DNA of 64,000 bases from Sphaerisporangium krabiense (GTDB lineage: Bacteria; Actinomycetota; Actinomycetes; Streptosporangiales; Streptosporangiaceae): NCBI RefSeq assembly GCF_014200435.1, contig NZ_JACHBR010000001.1, positions 806,001-870,000 of the forward strand. The letters run 5' to 3'. Shown here in pieces: positions 53,049 to 63,481 of the stretch. Within the stretch, counting starts at the first letter, position 1, and each line of letters begins with the position of its first letter. A program made the position numbers and the translations under genes. The notes beneath the pieces are model-generated. The model did not search any database. It was not told the DNA's origin and was given only the letters and a program-made list of their open reading frames with translations.

Positions 53049-53301
53049 CCGGACCACCTCCCAGGGTCGAGTGAAGACCTTGTCACCGTGTCAAGGTCAA
53101 GCGGAACCTGAGACGGGCGGCGTCACTTCTCCGGTGAGCCGATCGGGGACAGGCCGAGCGCTTTGTCGGATTACTCCAAAAATGTGAGCATTGTCAGTGT
53201 TTGCTGCTCGTTCGCCTTTGCTCCATGCGTGCGAAGCAAACCGTTTCGCCTGCTGTGGTTTTTGTGATCGGCACACCAGAACCATCCGAAACGGTAGAAA
53301 C

Positions 53302-56300
53302 ATGACGCGCAGCAGCGCACCACGAACACCTGCCTGGCCCGGTGCGATCACCGCGATCGCACTCGCGGCCGGCGCACTCGTCGTCGCGCCGGCTTCACCG
53401 GCCGCGGCGGCCGCCGTGGAACGGCCGGTCTACCTCGGCAAATCCCTGTACACCGGCGAGTTCCACGCGCACACGGGGATGAGCGACGGAGCCGAGAACC
53501 CGAACGCGGCGTTCGACCACGTACGCGATGAGACGGACGCGGACTTCTTCGCCCTCACCGAGCATGACGTGATGTGGGACGTCCGCAATGGCGACGACTT
53601 CATCAAGGACTGGCGGGACGCCGACTCCGACGAGTGGCGTGCCCTGCACGAGCAGGCGGGCGAGTTCAACGCGTCCCAGAAAGACCTCACCGTGGTCCCC
53701 GCGGTCGAGAACACCTGGTACGACGGCACCGGCCACATCAACCTGTTCAACACCAGCTGGCACGCGACGGCCCGGGGTACGGAGAAGGGCACCGTCGACG
53801 GGTACGCCAACGGCTTCGGCATCGGCGACATGAAGTACGACTACTTCACCTACCTCGCCCGCCTCAAGCAGGACCCGGACGCGATCGGCCAGTTCAACCA
53901 CCCGTCGCCCACGGGCAAGGGCGAGTTCTTCGGCTTCAAGGGCCTGGACAGGACCGTCGACGACCGCATGGAGTTGATCGAGGTCAAGTCCGCCGACCAG
54001 GTCAAGGAGTTCCAGAAGGCGCTGGACGCCGGCTGGCACCTGGCCCCGGTCTGGAACGGCGACGAGCACTCCGCGACCTGGGTTTCGGGCAACCCGTCGA
54101 TCACCGGCGTCTGGGCCACGGGCAAGAGCCTGGACGACCTCTACGCGGCGATGCACGACCGCAGCACGTACTCCTCGGGCGACGTCAACGCCGTCCTCGG
54201 CTTCGGCGGCGACGCCAAACCGATGGGCTCGATCCTGCCCGCCGGAACCACCACCCTGGACGCCGAGGTCCTGCTGAAGGACCCCGACGCCAAGGACTCC
54301 TTCACGGGCGCGCAGCTGATCACCAACGGCGGGAAGGTCGCCTACGACTTCGGCAGGCTCGGCGGCGACGACCTGACGCTGAAGAGGAAGCTGGAGGTCA
54401 AGGACGGCGACTTCTACTACGTCCGCGCCGACCAGGCCGACGGCGACCTCCTCATCTCCGCCCCGATCTGGATCGGCGAGACGACGAGCGGCGCGAACTA
54501 CGCCCCGCAGATCACCGTCGCCGACGTGCCCGCCACCGCCCGGTACGGCCAGACGGTCGCGCTGCCGAAGGTGAGCGCCACCGACGACTCCGGCAAGCAG
54601 CCCACCATCGCCTTCGAGGTGTGGGACTCCGCAGGCCAGGTCCCGGTCAAGGACGGCGCCTTCCAGATCCGCTCCTACGACGACACGTTCGTCGTCGTGA
54701 AGGCGACCGACGACAAGGCCAACACCAACGCCGAGCTGCGCCGGATCCAGATCGACCAGAAGACGCAGGACCCGGCGGGCGTGTTCCGCTTCACCAACAA
54801 CGCGGCCGTGGGCGTCGAGCCCGGTACGGCGGGCATCGCCGTCACGAGCGACCGGGACGTCCGGCACGTCTACGCGCAGGTCCTGCCGGAGGGCCAGGCC
54901 GACTGGTCCAAGGCCCAGGTCCTCACCTCGACCGGCGACAGCCCGTACGAGACGGAGACCGTCGGCAACGACGAGCCGGTGTTCCAGCACTCCATCACGG
55001 GCCAGACGCTGCGCTCCCACGAGTTCCGGCTCACCGGCCTGAAGGTCGGCACGACCTACCGGTACCGTCTCGGCGTCACCCGGGACGGCGCCGCCCCCAA
55101 GGCCGCCGACACGGCCGCCTGGACGGACGTCAAGGGCCGATTCCGCGCGGGCGGGTCCGACGGCGAGCCCGTCTACCTCCTCGGCGACGTCCAGGTCCCC
55201 GACGGCAGCCGACAGCCTCAAGCTGCCGGGCAAGGTCCTCGACCAGCTGAAGTCCAAGGCGCCCGGCGGCGGCACCGTCGTCCAGCTCGGCGACCTCGTC
55301 GAGAACGGCGGCCGCACCAAGATGTGGGACGAGATCGACGACTCGTTCCTGTCCGGCCTCGACACGCAGTACGCGGGCGTCAAAGGCAACCACGAGACCT
55401 ACGAGGACCCCGACTACAACTCGGTCGCCGGCGAGCCCGCCTCGGTCTTCACCAACATGTTCGCGCTGCCCAAGAACGGCGCCGTGGGCGAGGCCAACTA
55501 CTCGTTCGACCGCGGGCAGGTCCACTTCTCCGTCCTCAGCTCCACCGCGCGTCTCGACGACCAGCTCTCCTGGCTGGTGAAGGACGTCCGGGCCTCGGAC
55601 AAGAAGTGGAACGTCGTCCTCGGGCACTACTCCTACTACGGCGGCCGCCACGGGGCCGACGCGGGCATGGACATCGACCGCGAGAAGGTCACGCGCGTGC
55701 TCGACCAGCTCGGCGTCGACCTCTACATCGGCGGCCACGACCACGTCTACAAGCGCTCGACGATCTACGACGGCCGGCTGGCCAGGACGCCGGAGGAAAC
55801 GGCCGAGGGCACCACGTTCGTGACGATGGGCTCGGCCGGCCCCAAGTTCTACGACAACGCGAAGTACTGGTGGGACGACAAGGTCGACGACGAGGACGTC
55901 CAGATGGGCGGTGTCCTGACGGTCACCGACGCGGGCCTGCGACTGACGGCGTACAAGATCGACGGCCGTCCGGTCGACGACTTCACCGTCACCAAGCCGC
56001 AGGGCACCTGGAAGGTCTCCTCCGCCGAGATCAGGAACCGTGAGCTGGACGGCGTCGGGCTCCTCTCGTCCCCGGGCAGCCTCGACAAGCTGACCGTCAC
56101 GGCCGCGACGTACGACGCCTCGCAGCAGAAGATGATCGACGTGCGCTCGGCCGACGTCACGCTCGACCACCGCGGCCGTGAGCAGTACGTCCGTTTCGGC
56201 GAGCCGCTCGCGGTCGCGCCGAGCTCGACCGTCAAGCTGTTCGTCTGGGACTCGCTGAAGTCCGGCAAGCCGCTGCGGCCCGCCGTGACCCTGCGCGAGG

Positions 56301-58843
56301 GCCTGGCCGGTGACGGCACCGCACAGACCCCGTACCTGATCGACTCCGCCGACGACCTGGCGAAGATCGACAACGACCCGGCCGGACACTACAAGCTGGC
56401 CGGCGACCTCAACCTGAGCGGCCTCGGCCGTTCCCAGATCGGCCGCGCGATCGCCTTCACCGGTGTGCTCGACGGCGCCGGGCACACCATCTCGGGCCTG
56501 TCCGCGCTCTCCGGCCAAGGCCCCGGCCTGTTCGCCGACAACCACGGCACGATCGAGAACCTGGTCGTCAACGGCGACGTCACCACCGACCGCACCCCGG
56601 CCGGTCTCGTCGCCGACATCAACCACGGCACGATCGAGCGGGTCCGCGCCGACGGGTCGCTGACCGCCGCGAGCTATGCCGGCGGCATCACCGGCCACCA
56701 GTTCGGCATCGTCCGCGACAGCGTCTCGACGGTGAACGTCAAGGCCACGACCCAGTACGTCGGCGGCGTCGTCGGCGTCGCGATGGGCGGCTCGGTCACC
56801 CAGAACGTGCTGGCCACCGGCTCGGTCACCTCGGCCGGGGCGTCGGCGGGCGGCATCGCGGCCTACGGGTACGACGCGACCGAGGTCAGCCACTCGGTCG
56901 CGCTGAACTCGAGCATCTCCGGCACCGGCTACGCGCACGCCATCGTCGGCCGCGTGCTCGCCGGTCAGACGGCCACGCTGGAGGACAACCACGTCAGCCG
57001 GGCCGTGCCGATCAGCGGGCAGACGCTGACGGACCCGCCCGCGGCCGGCAACCAGAGAGGCAACGTCGTCTCCCCCACGGAGATCCAGAAGCGGTCCTTC
57101 TACGAGGCGCGAGGCTGGGACTTCACCGACGTCTGGCAGTGGAGCGAGACCGGCGCGCGGCCGACCCTGAAGGTGGCGCCCGAGCCCCTGCAGGCCGGTG
57201 CGACGCCTCAGCTGCCGAAGGACGACCGGGGCTTCTACGTCATCAAGAGCGCCGACGACCTCACGCAGATCGGTACGCACCTCTCGTATGACTATGTGCT
57301 CGGCGCCGACCTCGACCTGAGCGGCAGGCCGTTCACCACCCTGCCGGGCGCGTTCACCGGTGAGCTGGACGGCGCGGGCCACACGATCAAGGGCCTGACC
57401 TCCGCCGGCGGCCTGTTCACGCAGGTGTCCGGGAACGTCCACGACCTCGCGATCACCGACGCCAAGGTGACCGCCGCCACCGCGCGCGCGGGCATCCTCG
57501 CGGGCGCGAGCACCGGCACCGTCGAGCGCGTGTGGGTCTCCGGCTCGGTGACCGCGGCCTCCCGGGCCGGCGGCCTGCTCGGCGACTCCCAGGGCGTCGT
57601 CCGTGACGTCTACTCCACGGCGGACGTGCGCGCGCTGTCCACCGAGGCGGGCGGAGTCATCGGCGTCGCGCTGGCGGGATCGCTCACCGAGCGCGTCTTC
57701 GCCACGGGCGCCGTCCGCGCGGACACCCGCAACGTCGGCGGCGTGGCCGGGTACGGCTACACCGGCACCACGATCCGTAACTCGATCGCGCTCAACCCGA
57801 CGGTCACCGCGCCGTCCTGGGCGCACCGCTTCCTCGGCCGGGTGCTGGCCGGCAACGTCGCCACGCTCGAGGGGAACTGGGCGGTCGAGACCGTCGAGGC
57901 CACCACACAGCAGGAGACCACGATCGGCCCGGCGACGCTCAACGGCGCCACCGTGGCCAAGGCCGAGGCCCGCGGCCAGGACTTCTGGACCGGCAAGCTC
58001 GGCTTCGACCTCACCACGGTCTGGAAGTGGGACGAGGACGGCAAGCGGCCCGTGCTGCGCGCCGTGCCCGAGGACGTCCCGGCCGTCTCCGACCCCGCGC
58101 CCACGGGCCCGCCTCTGGCGACACCCGCCGCGGCGACGGTGGCGGAATCCGCGGCCGCGGGAAAGAGCGGTGACGAGGAAGGGGCGGCGCGGACCACCGC
58201 GTTCACCACCGCGGCCCCGGCGGCGGCCGAGGTCGCCCAGACCGGCGGCATCCACCATGAGGCGGTCAAGAACGACGACGGCACCGTCACCGTGACGGTG
58301 TCCGCGGGGGCCGCCGCGGCGGCCGGGCAACTGTCGTTCCTCCTGCTGAAGCCCGGCGCCGCGCCGTCGGCCCCGGCCGAGGACGACATCGCCTACCTCG
58401 GCGAGGTCCGCCTCGATGATCAGGGCAACGCGACGCTGACCGTGCTCCTGGACCAGCCGGACGGCACGATGCTCGCGCTCAACACCTCCGGCGACACCGA
58501 GCGCCACGTCGCCCCGCTCCTCCCGCGCACGCCCGAGACCACGGCGATGAGGGTGCTCCACGACACCGTCACCGCCACGGTCAAGCCCCAGGGGAACGCC
58601 CCCGCGCAGGCGACGATCACCCTGGTCTGCACGGGTGCGGACAAGTGCCAGGAGGAGGTCGCCGTCTCCCACGACGGCCGCCCTGTCGACGCCAAGAAGG
58701 TCACGCTCCAGCCCGGCAAGACCCGGGACCTGAAGCTCAACCTCCGCGACGAGGCCCGCGCCGCCCTCCTCGCCGGCAGGTCGATCATCCTGGAGGTCCG
58801 GATCGGCACGGCCCCGGCGGTCCAGGTGACGGTCACTCCGTGA
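53302..58843 (+). pseudogene. Secreted PHP / metallophosphoesterase / GLUG-repeat protein, one frameshift
   Basis: A gene of about 1846 codons split by a single frameshift at 55197-55200. Up to that site: Sec signal peptide (about 1-37), a PHP phosphoesterase domain (FHAHTGMSDG at 54-63, TEHD at 86-89) and Ig/fibronectin-like domains. After it, in the next frame: calcineurin-type metallophosphoesterase (GDVQ, GDLVENG, GNHE, GGHDHVYKR), GLUG-like repeats (GLFADNHGTIENLVVNG and others) in two blocks, and a C-terminal Ig-like domain. The second part can be read from an ATG at 55322. Intact, it would be a cell-surface or extracellular nuclease or phosphatase. The shift may be a real mutation or a sequence error. 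Confidence 0.8.
55197..55200 (+). other. Frameshift in a run of four C
   Basis: Removing one C from CCCC at 55197-55200 joins the two halves of the large secreted protein, giving GDVQVPTAADSLKLPGK across the junction. In the present sequence the first frame runs on out of phase to 56043. Domain content shows that metallophosphoesterase motif I (GDVQ) is in the first frame and the rest in the second. Confidence 0.8.
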
Positions 58844-59160
58844 CACGCCGGCCGGAGAGGCTCCCACCTCTGCGGTGACTCCGTGACCCATGGCGCCCGC
58901 AGCCTCCTCGGCTGCGGGCGCCATGGCTCATTCCCCGAACCGACCAGGGGCGGTGTCGCATGCGGGCGCATGGCGCGAGCCGGGAGAAGCCCGTCCACCG
59001 CACCCGTGAACGCGACCGCGTCCGGGCCCCGGTCCGCTGAGCGGGACGATTTCATGGGCAATGCCTTCCGGGCGGCCGATCATCTCCGCATGGCCGAGGC
59101 GACAGGAGTCCGCTGTGAGGCGGGCCGCCGGCGGCGCGATGTGACCCCCGAGGAGATCTC
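58844..59160. other. 317-nt intergenic region
   Basis: It holds the hairpin terminator at 58888-58926, then GC-rich sequence without recognisable features, and the ribosome-binding site AGGAG (59151-59155) of the 37-residue gene. A promoter for the 59161 operon must lie here, but no clear -35/-10 pair is seen. Confidence 0.5.
58888..58926 (+). terminator. Strong hairpin terminator
   Basis: Perfect 16-bp inverted repeat, CCATGGCGCCCGCAGC (58888-58903) with its complement at 58911-58926 and a 7-nt loop, 45 nt past the end of the large secreted protein gene. Confidence 0.85.
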
Positions 59161-59274
59161 ATGCCACGCATTCCGCTGATCCTGTTGGTCTGCGGCGCCC
59201 TCGTGGCGGCGCCGGTGCTCTGGCGCTGGTTCGCGCGGGCCAGTAACACCCAGGTTCGCCGGATCAACCAGTGA
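59161..59274 (+). CDS. Small membrane protein, 37 residues
   Basis: A short gene with good signals: AGGAG 5 nt before the ATG, and a stop overlapping the GTG of the M20-like gene by 4 nt (GTGA). The product has a hydrophobic helix (IPLILLVCGALVAAPVLW, residues 4-21) followed by a basic tail with three Arg. It is probably a single-span membrane peptide with the basic end in the cytoplasm. Its strict coupling to the next gene suggests that it anchors or regulates the M20-like protein. I do not recognise a family. Confidence 0.6.
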   Translation: MPRIPLILLVCGALVAAPVLWRWFARASNTQVRRINQ

Positions 59275-60602
59275 AGGCCCCGGACGGACTGGACGGCCTC
59301 GACCGGCGGCGGCGTGACCAGGTCGCGGCGGCCTGGCGGCACGTCACCGTGGACCGGCTGCGGGAACTGCTCCGCGGTCTGGTGAACGTCACCAGCCCGA
59401 CCGGTGGGGAACGCCGCCTCGCCGAGCACATCACCGACACCCTGGCGGCCGCCGGCATCATGGCGGCGACCCAGCCGCTCGACGACCGGCAGGCCAACGC
59501 GTGGGGGCGGCTGCGCGGCGACGGGAGCGGCCCCGACCTCATGTTGTACGCGCCGCTCGACACGCTGACCACCGGCCGCGAGGACGAGGACGTTCCGTGG
59601 ACCGGCCCCGGAGCGCGCCCCGACATGCGGCCGGCCGCCCGGGTCGAGGGCGACCTGGTGATCGGACTCGGCGCCGGCAACCCGAAGGGCCACGCCGCCT
59701 GCGTGCTGATGGCCGCCGAGGCCGTCCACCGCGCCGGGCTGCCGTTGACCGGGGACCTGCTGGTCGCGTTCGGGGCCGGCGGCATGCCCGTCAACGCGCC
59801 GCCCGGCGGCGGGCGGCGCAACGTCGGGCAGGGCGTCGGCTGTTCGTTCCTCCTCGAACAAGGAGTCTGGGCGGACTTCGCGGTGATCGCCAAGCCCGGC
59901 TGGACGGTCTCCTCGGAGGAGGTGGGGCTGGCCTGGTTCGAGGTCACCGTCCACGGTGTGCACACCTATGTCGGCTCACGGCATCGCCTGCCGTACGAGA
60001 ACGCGATCGCCCGGGCGGGCGAGGTCGCCGTGCGGCTCGAGGAGTGGTTCGCCGGCTACACCGAACGGCACACGAGCGGGACGGTCGCCCCTCAGGGCAT
60101 CGTCGCCGCGGTGGAGGGAGGCCGGCCGCACATGGCGGCCGTCACCCCGGCCACGTGCCGGCTGCTCGTGGACCTGCGCCTGAGCCCGCGCACGACTCCC
60201 ATGGAGGCCAAGCGGGAGTTCGGCGCCGCGATCGAGAAGATCCGCGCCGAGCTGCCCGGCGCCGCGGTGACGTTCGAGATGGTGCTCGCCATCCCCGGCA
60301 CCGCCTCCGACCCGCGGAGCTGGGTGGTCCGCAGCGCCACCGCCGCCTGGGAGGCCATGGAGGGGCGCCCGCACGAGGTGATCCGCGGCAACAGCGGCGC
60401 GACCGACGCCAACGTCCTGCGGAGCCGGGGAATCCCGACCGTGCGCGTCGGCATGCCCAAGGTCACCGACGCGCCGTTCGAGGTCGACTTCTCCATGGGG
60501 ATGAACACCGCCGACGTCCGGGAGATGGAACGGCTCACCCGCCTTCTGATCCGCACCGCCGTCACCACGGTCACCCGGTCCCGATCAGAGGTGGGGGTAT
60601 GA
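59271..60602 (+). CDS. M20-fold peptidase-like protein with degenerate metal site
   Basis: A 443-residue protein with the two-domain fold of M20 peptidases/deacylases. The usual metal ligands are largely missing: HxD reads YAPLDT (Pro95 for His, Asp97 kept), the bridging Asp is Asn137 in GAGNPKG, the catalytic EE is replaced by GG (about 170-171), and the C-terminal HxxNE region reads FSMGMNTADV. The dimerisation domain (from about 220) with VHGVHTYVG and the segment SGATDANVL remain. It may be a binding protein, an enzyme using other chemistry, or regulatory. GTG start at 59271, coupled to the small membrane protein. Confidence 0.8.
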   Translation: MKAPDGLDGLDRRRRDQVAAAWRHVTVDRLRELLRGLVNVTSPTGGERRLAEHITDTLAAAGIMAATQPLDDRQANAWGRLRGDGSGPDLMLYAPLDTLTTGREDEDVPWTGPGARPDMRPAARVEGDLVIGLGAGNPKGHAACVLMAAEAVHRAGLPLTGDLLVAFGAGGMPVNAPPGGGRRNVGQGVGCSFLLEQGVWADFAVIAKPGWTVSSEEVGLAWFEVTVHGVHTYVGSRHRLPYENAIARAGEVAVRLEEWFAGYTERHTSGTVAPQGIVAAVEGGRPHMAAVTPATCRLLVDLRLSPRTTPMEAKREFGAAIEKIRAELPGAAVTFEMVLAIPGTASDPRSWVVRSATAAWEAMEGRPHEVIRGNSGATDANVLRSRGIPTVRVGMPKVTDAPFEVDFSMGMNTADVREMERLTRLLIRTAVTTVTRSRSEVGV

Positions 60603-60679
60603 CCGGGGCGGTGCCCGGTGCGGGCCCCTTGGACAGCGCCCTGACGACCGTACGCGCCCACCGTCCGGAGCTGGCGTAG
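60599..60679 (+). CDS. Short coupled frame, possible gene remnant
   Basis: A 26-residue frame begins at an ATG overlapping the M20-like stop by 4 nt (ATGA) and encodes a peptide ending TTVRAHRPELA before a TAG. The coupling looks genuine, but the product has no domain. It may be the 5' remnant of a lost third gene. Low confidence that it makes a protein. Confidence 0.25.
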   Translation: MTGAVPGAGPLDSALTTVRAHRPELA

Positions 60680-60786
60680 ACGCACGTCCGTCCAGGTCCC
60701 CGTCATGACGGCCGGGGGTGGCGGTTTCGCGTGGAACGCACCAAACTCTTCACAGGTCTCCGAAGCAGCCGGGAGGTCCCCCTGCC

Positions 60787-61602
60787 ATGACAACGCTTCC
60801 GTTCGCCCGACCAGGATCGACGGCTCCAGAGGGCACCGGTCCGGCGGGCACCGGCGACGCCGAGGCGATGAACTCCGTCCTGGGCAAAGCGCGCCTGATC
60901 ATCGAAGCCTTCACGGCGGAGGACGACTCCCTCTCGCTCGCGGAGCTCGTCAAGCGCACCGGGGTGGCGAAGGCCAGCGTGCACCGGCTCGCCCAGGAAC
61001 TGCTCGGCTGGGGGGTGCTGGAGCGGGCGGGGAACCGCTACCGCCTCGGCCTGCGGCTCTTCGAGATCGGCCAGCGGGTGCCCCGGCAGCGGATCCTGCG
61101 CGAGGCGGCCCTGCCCTACATGGAGGACCTGCTGCTCGCCACCCAGGAGACCGTCCACTTCGCCATCCACGAGGGCCTCGACGTGCTGTACGTCGAGAAG
61201 CTCATGGTGCACCGGGGCCTGCGGAAGCAGTCCCGGGTCGCCGGGCGGCTCCCCCTGTTCTGCACCGCCACCGGGAAGGTCATCATCGCCTTCTCACCCC
61301 CGGCGCTCTTCCACGAGGTCGTCCGGCACGGCCTCACCCCCCTGACCCACAAGACGATCATCCAGCCCGGACGGCTCCTGGCCCAGCTCGACAAGATCCG
61401 GGCCGAACGTCTCGCGGTCGAGGTCGAGGAGACCAGGCTCGGCTACACGAGCCTGGCCGTACCCGTCTTCGCGGACACCGGCACGCTGGCCGGCGCGCTG
61501 TCGATCACGGCCCCCACCTTCCGGATGAACCAGGGCCGGTTCACGGCCGCGCTGCGCACCGCCGCGCTCGGCATCTCCCGCACGCTCCAGGCGACGGGCT
61601 GA
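60787..61602 (+). CDS. IclR-family transcriptional regulator
   Basis: A 271-residue IclR regulator. Winged helix at about residues 28-85 (LSLAELVKRTGVAKASVHRLAQEL), then the GAF-like effector domain with ETVHFAIHEGLDVLYVEKL and LPLFCTATGKVIIAF. IclR proteins often control aromatic-compound catabolism, which fits the convergent C-C hydrolase/dioxygenase operon. The ATG at 60787 has GGGAGG somewhat far upstream (11 nt). Confidence 0.88.
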   Translation: MTTLPFARPGSTAPEGTGPAGTGDAEAMNSVLGKARLIIEAFTAEDDSLSLAELVKRTGVAKASVHRLAQELLGWGVLERAGNRYRLGLRLFEIGQRVPRQRILREAALPYMEDLLLATQETVHFAIHEGLDVLYVEKLMVHRGLRKQSRVAGRLPLFCTATGKVIIAFSPPALFHEVVRHGLTPLTHKTIIQPGRLLAQLDKIRAERLAVEVEETRLGYTSLAVPVFADTGTLAGALSITAPTFRMNQGRFTAALRTAALGISRTLQATG

Positions 61603-61677
61603 CCGCCCGGGAGGACGGCCGCCCGCCTGCTCGGCGCCCGCCTCAGCGCGAGCGGTACGCGCGAGAACTCCGCTCCG

Positions 61678-62556
61678 TCACCTGGTGACCGGATGCTTGG
61701 CGAGGAAAGCGAGGCTCAGCTCGTTGTACCGCGCCGCCTGCTCGTGCTGGGGCCAGTGGCCGCACTCGTCGAACAGCACCAGCTCCGAGCCCGCGATGGC
61801 CTCGTGCATCGCGGCGGCCTCGGGTACCTCGCCGAACGGGTTGTCACGGCCCCACACGATCAGGGTGGGCGCGGTGATCCGGGCGAGGTCCTCCGGGCGG
61901 AGGACGTTGCGCAGCCGGGTCTCCATGTTCTGCAGGCACAGCAGGTTGTCGATGGTGGCGACGAAGTCGGGCCGGTGGTAGATGGCGTGCCTGACCGCGA
62001 CCAGCTCCTCGGTCGCGTCCTTCGCGTCGGCCATGAGCAGCCGCATCCGCGCCCGGGTCAGCTCGACGTCGTCCCTGGTGACCGCCTCCCGGGTGGTGGT
62101 GCGGATGCGCTCCATGACCCGCGGGTTGGCCACGGTGCCTCCGGCGCAGAGCAACTGGAGGGAGGCGACCCGCTCGGGCGCGTCGATCGCCGTACGGGCG
62201 CCGGCCCATCCGCCGAGCGACTCCCCCACGATGTGGGCGGACTCGATGCCGTTGGCGTCCATATAGGCGAGCAGGTGGTCGCGGTAGCGGGGAATCTCGT
62301 AGGGGAAGTCGGGCTTGCCGGTGTAACCGTGACCGAGCATGTCGATGGCGTGGCAGGCGTACCGCCGGGCGTGGTCGCCGATGTTGCGGGCGAAGGCCTC
62401 CAGGTGGCCGCTGGTGCCGTGGAGGAAGATCACCGGTTCGCCGGCGCCCGCCTGGAGGGAGCGGGTCGGAACCCCACCGGCGTCGACGGTGGTGACCCGG
62501 AAGTCGACGCCGGCCAGTTCGGTCCAGATGGTGGGGACGATGGTGGGGGAGGTCAT
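61678..62556 (-). CDS. Alpha/beta hydrolase, meta-cleavage product hydrolase-like
   Basis: A 292-residue alpha/beta hydrolase. HGTSG forms the oxyanion region, nucleophile Ser lies in GESLGGW, the acid in WGRDNPFG and the base in CGHWPQHE. The pattern (DMLGHGYTGKP) is like MhpC/HsaD C-C hydrolases that cut ring-cleavage products. It is the last gene of the minus-strand operon after a second hydrolase and an extradiol dioxygenase. It starts at the ATG at 62556, 34 nt after the upstream gene. Confidence 0.85.
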   Translation of the reverse strand: MTSPTIVPTIWTELAGVDFRVTTVDAGGVPTRSLQAGAGEPVIFLHGTSGHLEAFARNIGDHARRYACHAIDMLGHGYTGKPDFPYEIPRYRDHLLAYMDANGIESAHIVGESLGGWAGARTAIDAPERVASLQLLCAGGTVANPRVMERIRTTTREAVTRDDVELTRARMRLLMADAKDATEELVAVRHAIYHRPDFVATIDNLLCLQNMETRLRNVLRPEDLARITAPTLIVWGRDNPFGEVPEAAAMHEAIAGSELVLFDECGHWPQHEQAARYNELSLAFLAKHPVTR

Positions 62557-62590
62557 GGGTTGCTCCAGTGGTCGAGGGGATGGGGCCGGG

Positions 62591-63481
62591 TCACGGGTGG
62601 TCGACGGAGCGGAGGAACCCGTCGACGACCGCGTGGTAGGCGGCGGGCCGTTCCTCCTGGAGGTGGTGGGAGACGTGGTCCATGACGTGCAGGTTTCCGC
62701 GTCTGACCATCCGCGACAGCATGAGCGGGTAGTCGGGGGTGAGGAACGCGTCCTCGCGTCCCCACACGAAGAGCACCGGCGCCTCGATCCGTCCCAGCTC
62801 GTCGGTGAGGTCCTGCCAGTCGCCGCGTGGTGAGTCCGACATCGCGGCGAGCTCCCGCTCTCCCGGGTCGAGGCTCTGCCGCCATCGCATCTCGACGGTC
62901 TCCTCGGGCAGGCGGGCGGCGTCGTACCACTCCAGCCGGGTGATCAGGTGGCGCATCTTCTCGCGGGTGGGTCCCTCGCCGCCGTAGTAGACGTCCCGGG
63001 CGGCGCGGCCGCGGTGGCCGCGTTCGGGCAGGGGCGCGAGCGGTCCGTAGAAGACCGGCATGCTGCCGGTCACCACGAGGGAGCGGACGCGGCCGGGATA
63101 CCGGGCCGCGAGACACAGCGCGATGGTGCCGCCCCAGGAGTTGCAGATGAAGTCGGCCCGTTCGAGGCCGAGGGTGTCCATGAGGGCGACGGTCTTGGCG
63201 GCGTGGAAGTCCCACATCGGGCCGCTGATGCGACATTTGTCGGACTTGCCGTACTGGAGGATGTCCACGATGAGGCAGTGCCGGTCGGCGGCGAAGTACG
63301 GCGCGACCGGGCCGAAGTCGCTCCAGCCGGTGCACCCGGGGCCGCCGCCGTGCAGGAAGATCGTGTCCGGGCCGGTGCCGAACTCGTGGAAGTGGTAGGT
63401 GACACCGCCGGCGTCGGCGAAGCGGCTCTCCGGCGCGGCGCCGGCCGGGGGTGAGGGGAGGCGGGCGGGCATGATCGTCAT
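62591..63481 (-). CDS. Alpha/beta hydrolase, second C-C hydrolase-like
   Basis: A 296-residue alpha/beta hydrolase. HGGGPGCTGWSDFGP near residue 44 is the hallmark oxyanion segment of meta-cleavage product hydrolases; Ser lies in CNSWGGTIA, Asp in WGREDAFLT and His in DHVSHHLQ. It may be the true C-C hydrolase, with the 61678 gene acting on another intermediate. The ATG at 63481 overlaps the dioxygenase stop by 4 nt (ATGA), which rules out the longer in-frame start. Confidence 0.85.
   Translation of the reverse strand: MTIMPARLPSPPAGAAPESRFADAGGVTYHFHEFGTGPDTIFLHGGGPGCTGWSDFGPVAPYFAADRHCLIVDILQYGKSDKCRISGPMWDFHAAKTVALMDTLGLERADFICNSWGGTIALCLAARYPGRVRSLVVTGSMPVFYGPLAPLPERGHRGRAARDVYYGGEGPTREKMRHLITRLEWYDAARLPEETVEMRWRQSLDPGERELAAMSDSPRGDWQDLTDELGRIEAPVLFVWGREDAFLTPDYPLMLSRMVRRGNLHVMDHVSHHLQEERPAAYHAVVDGFLRSVDHP

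Noticed and set aside
55130-58924. 1264-codon minus-strand open frame opposite the secreted phosphoesterase
   Set aside because: Low-complexity Arg/Gly/Val/Asp residues and no domains; the plus strand has clear phosphoesterase and GLUG motifs.
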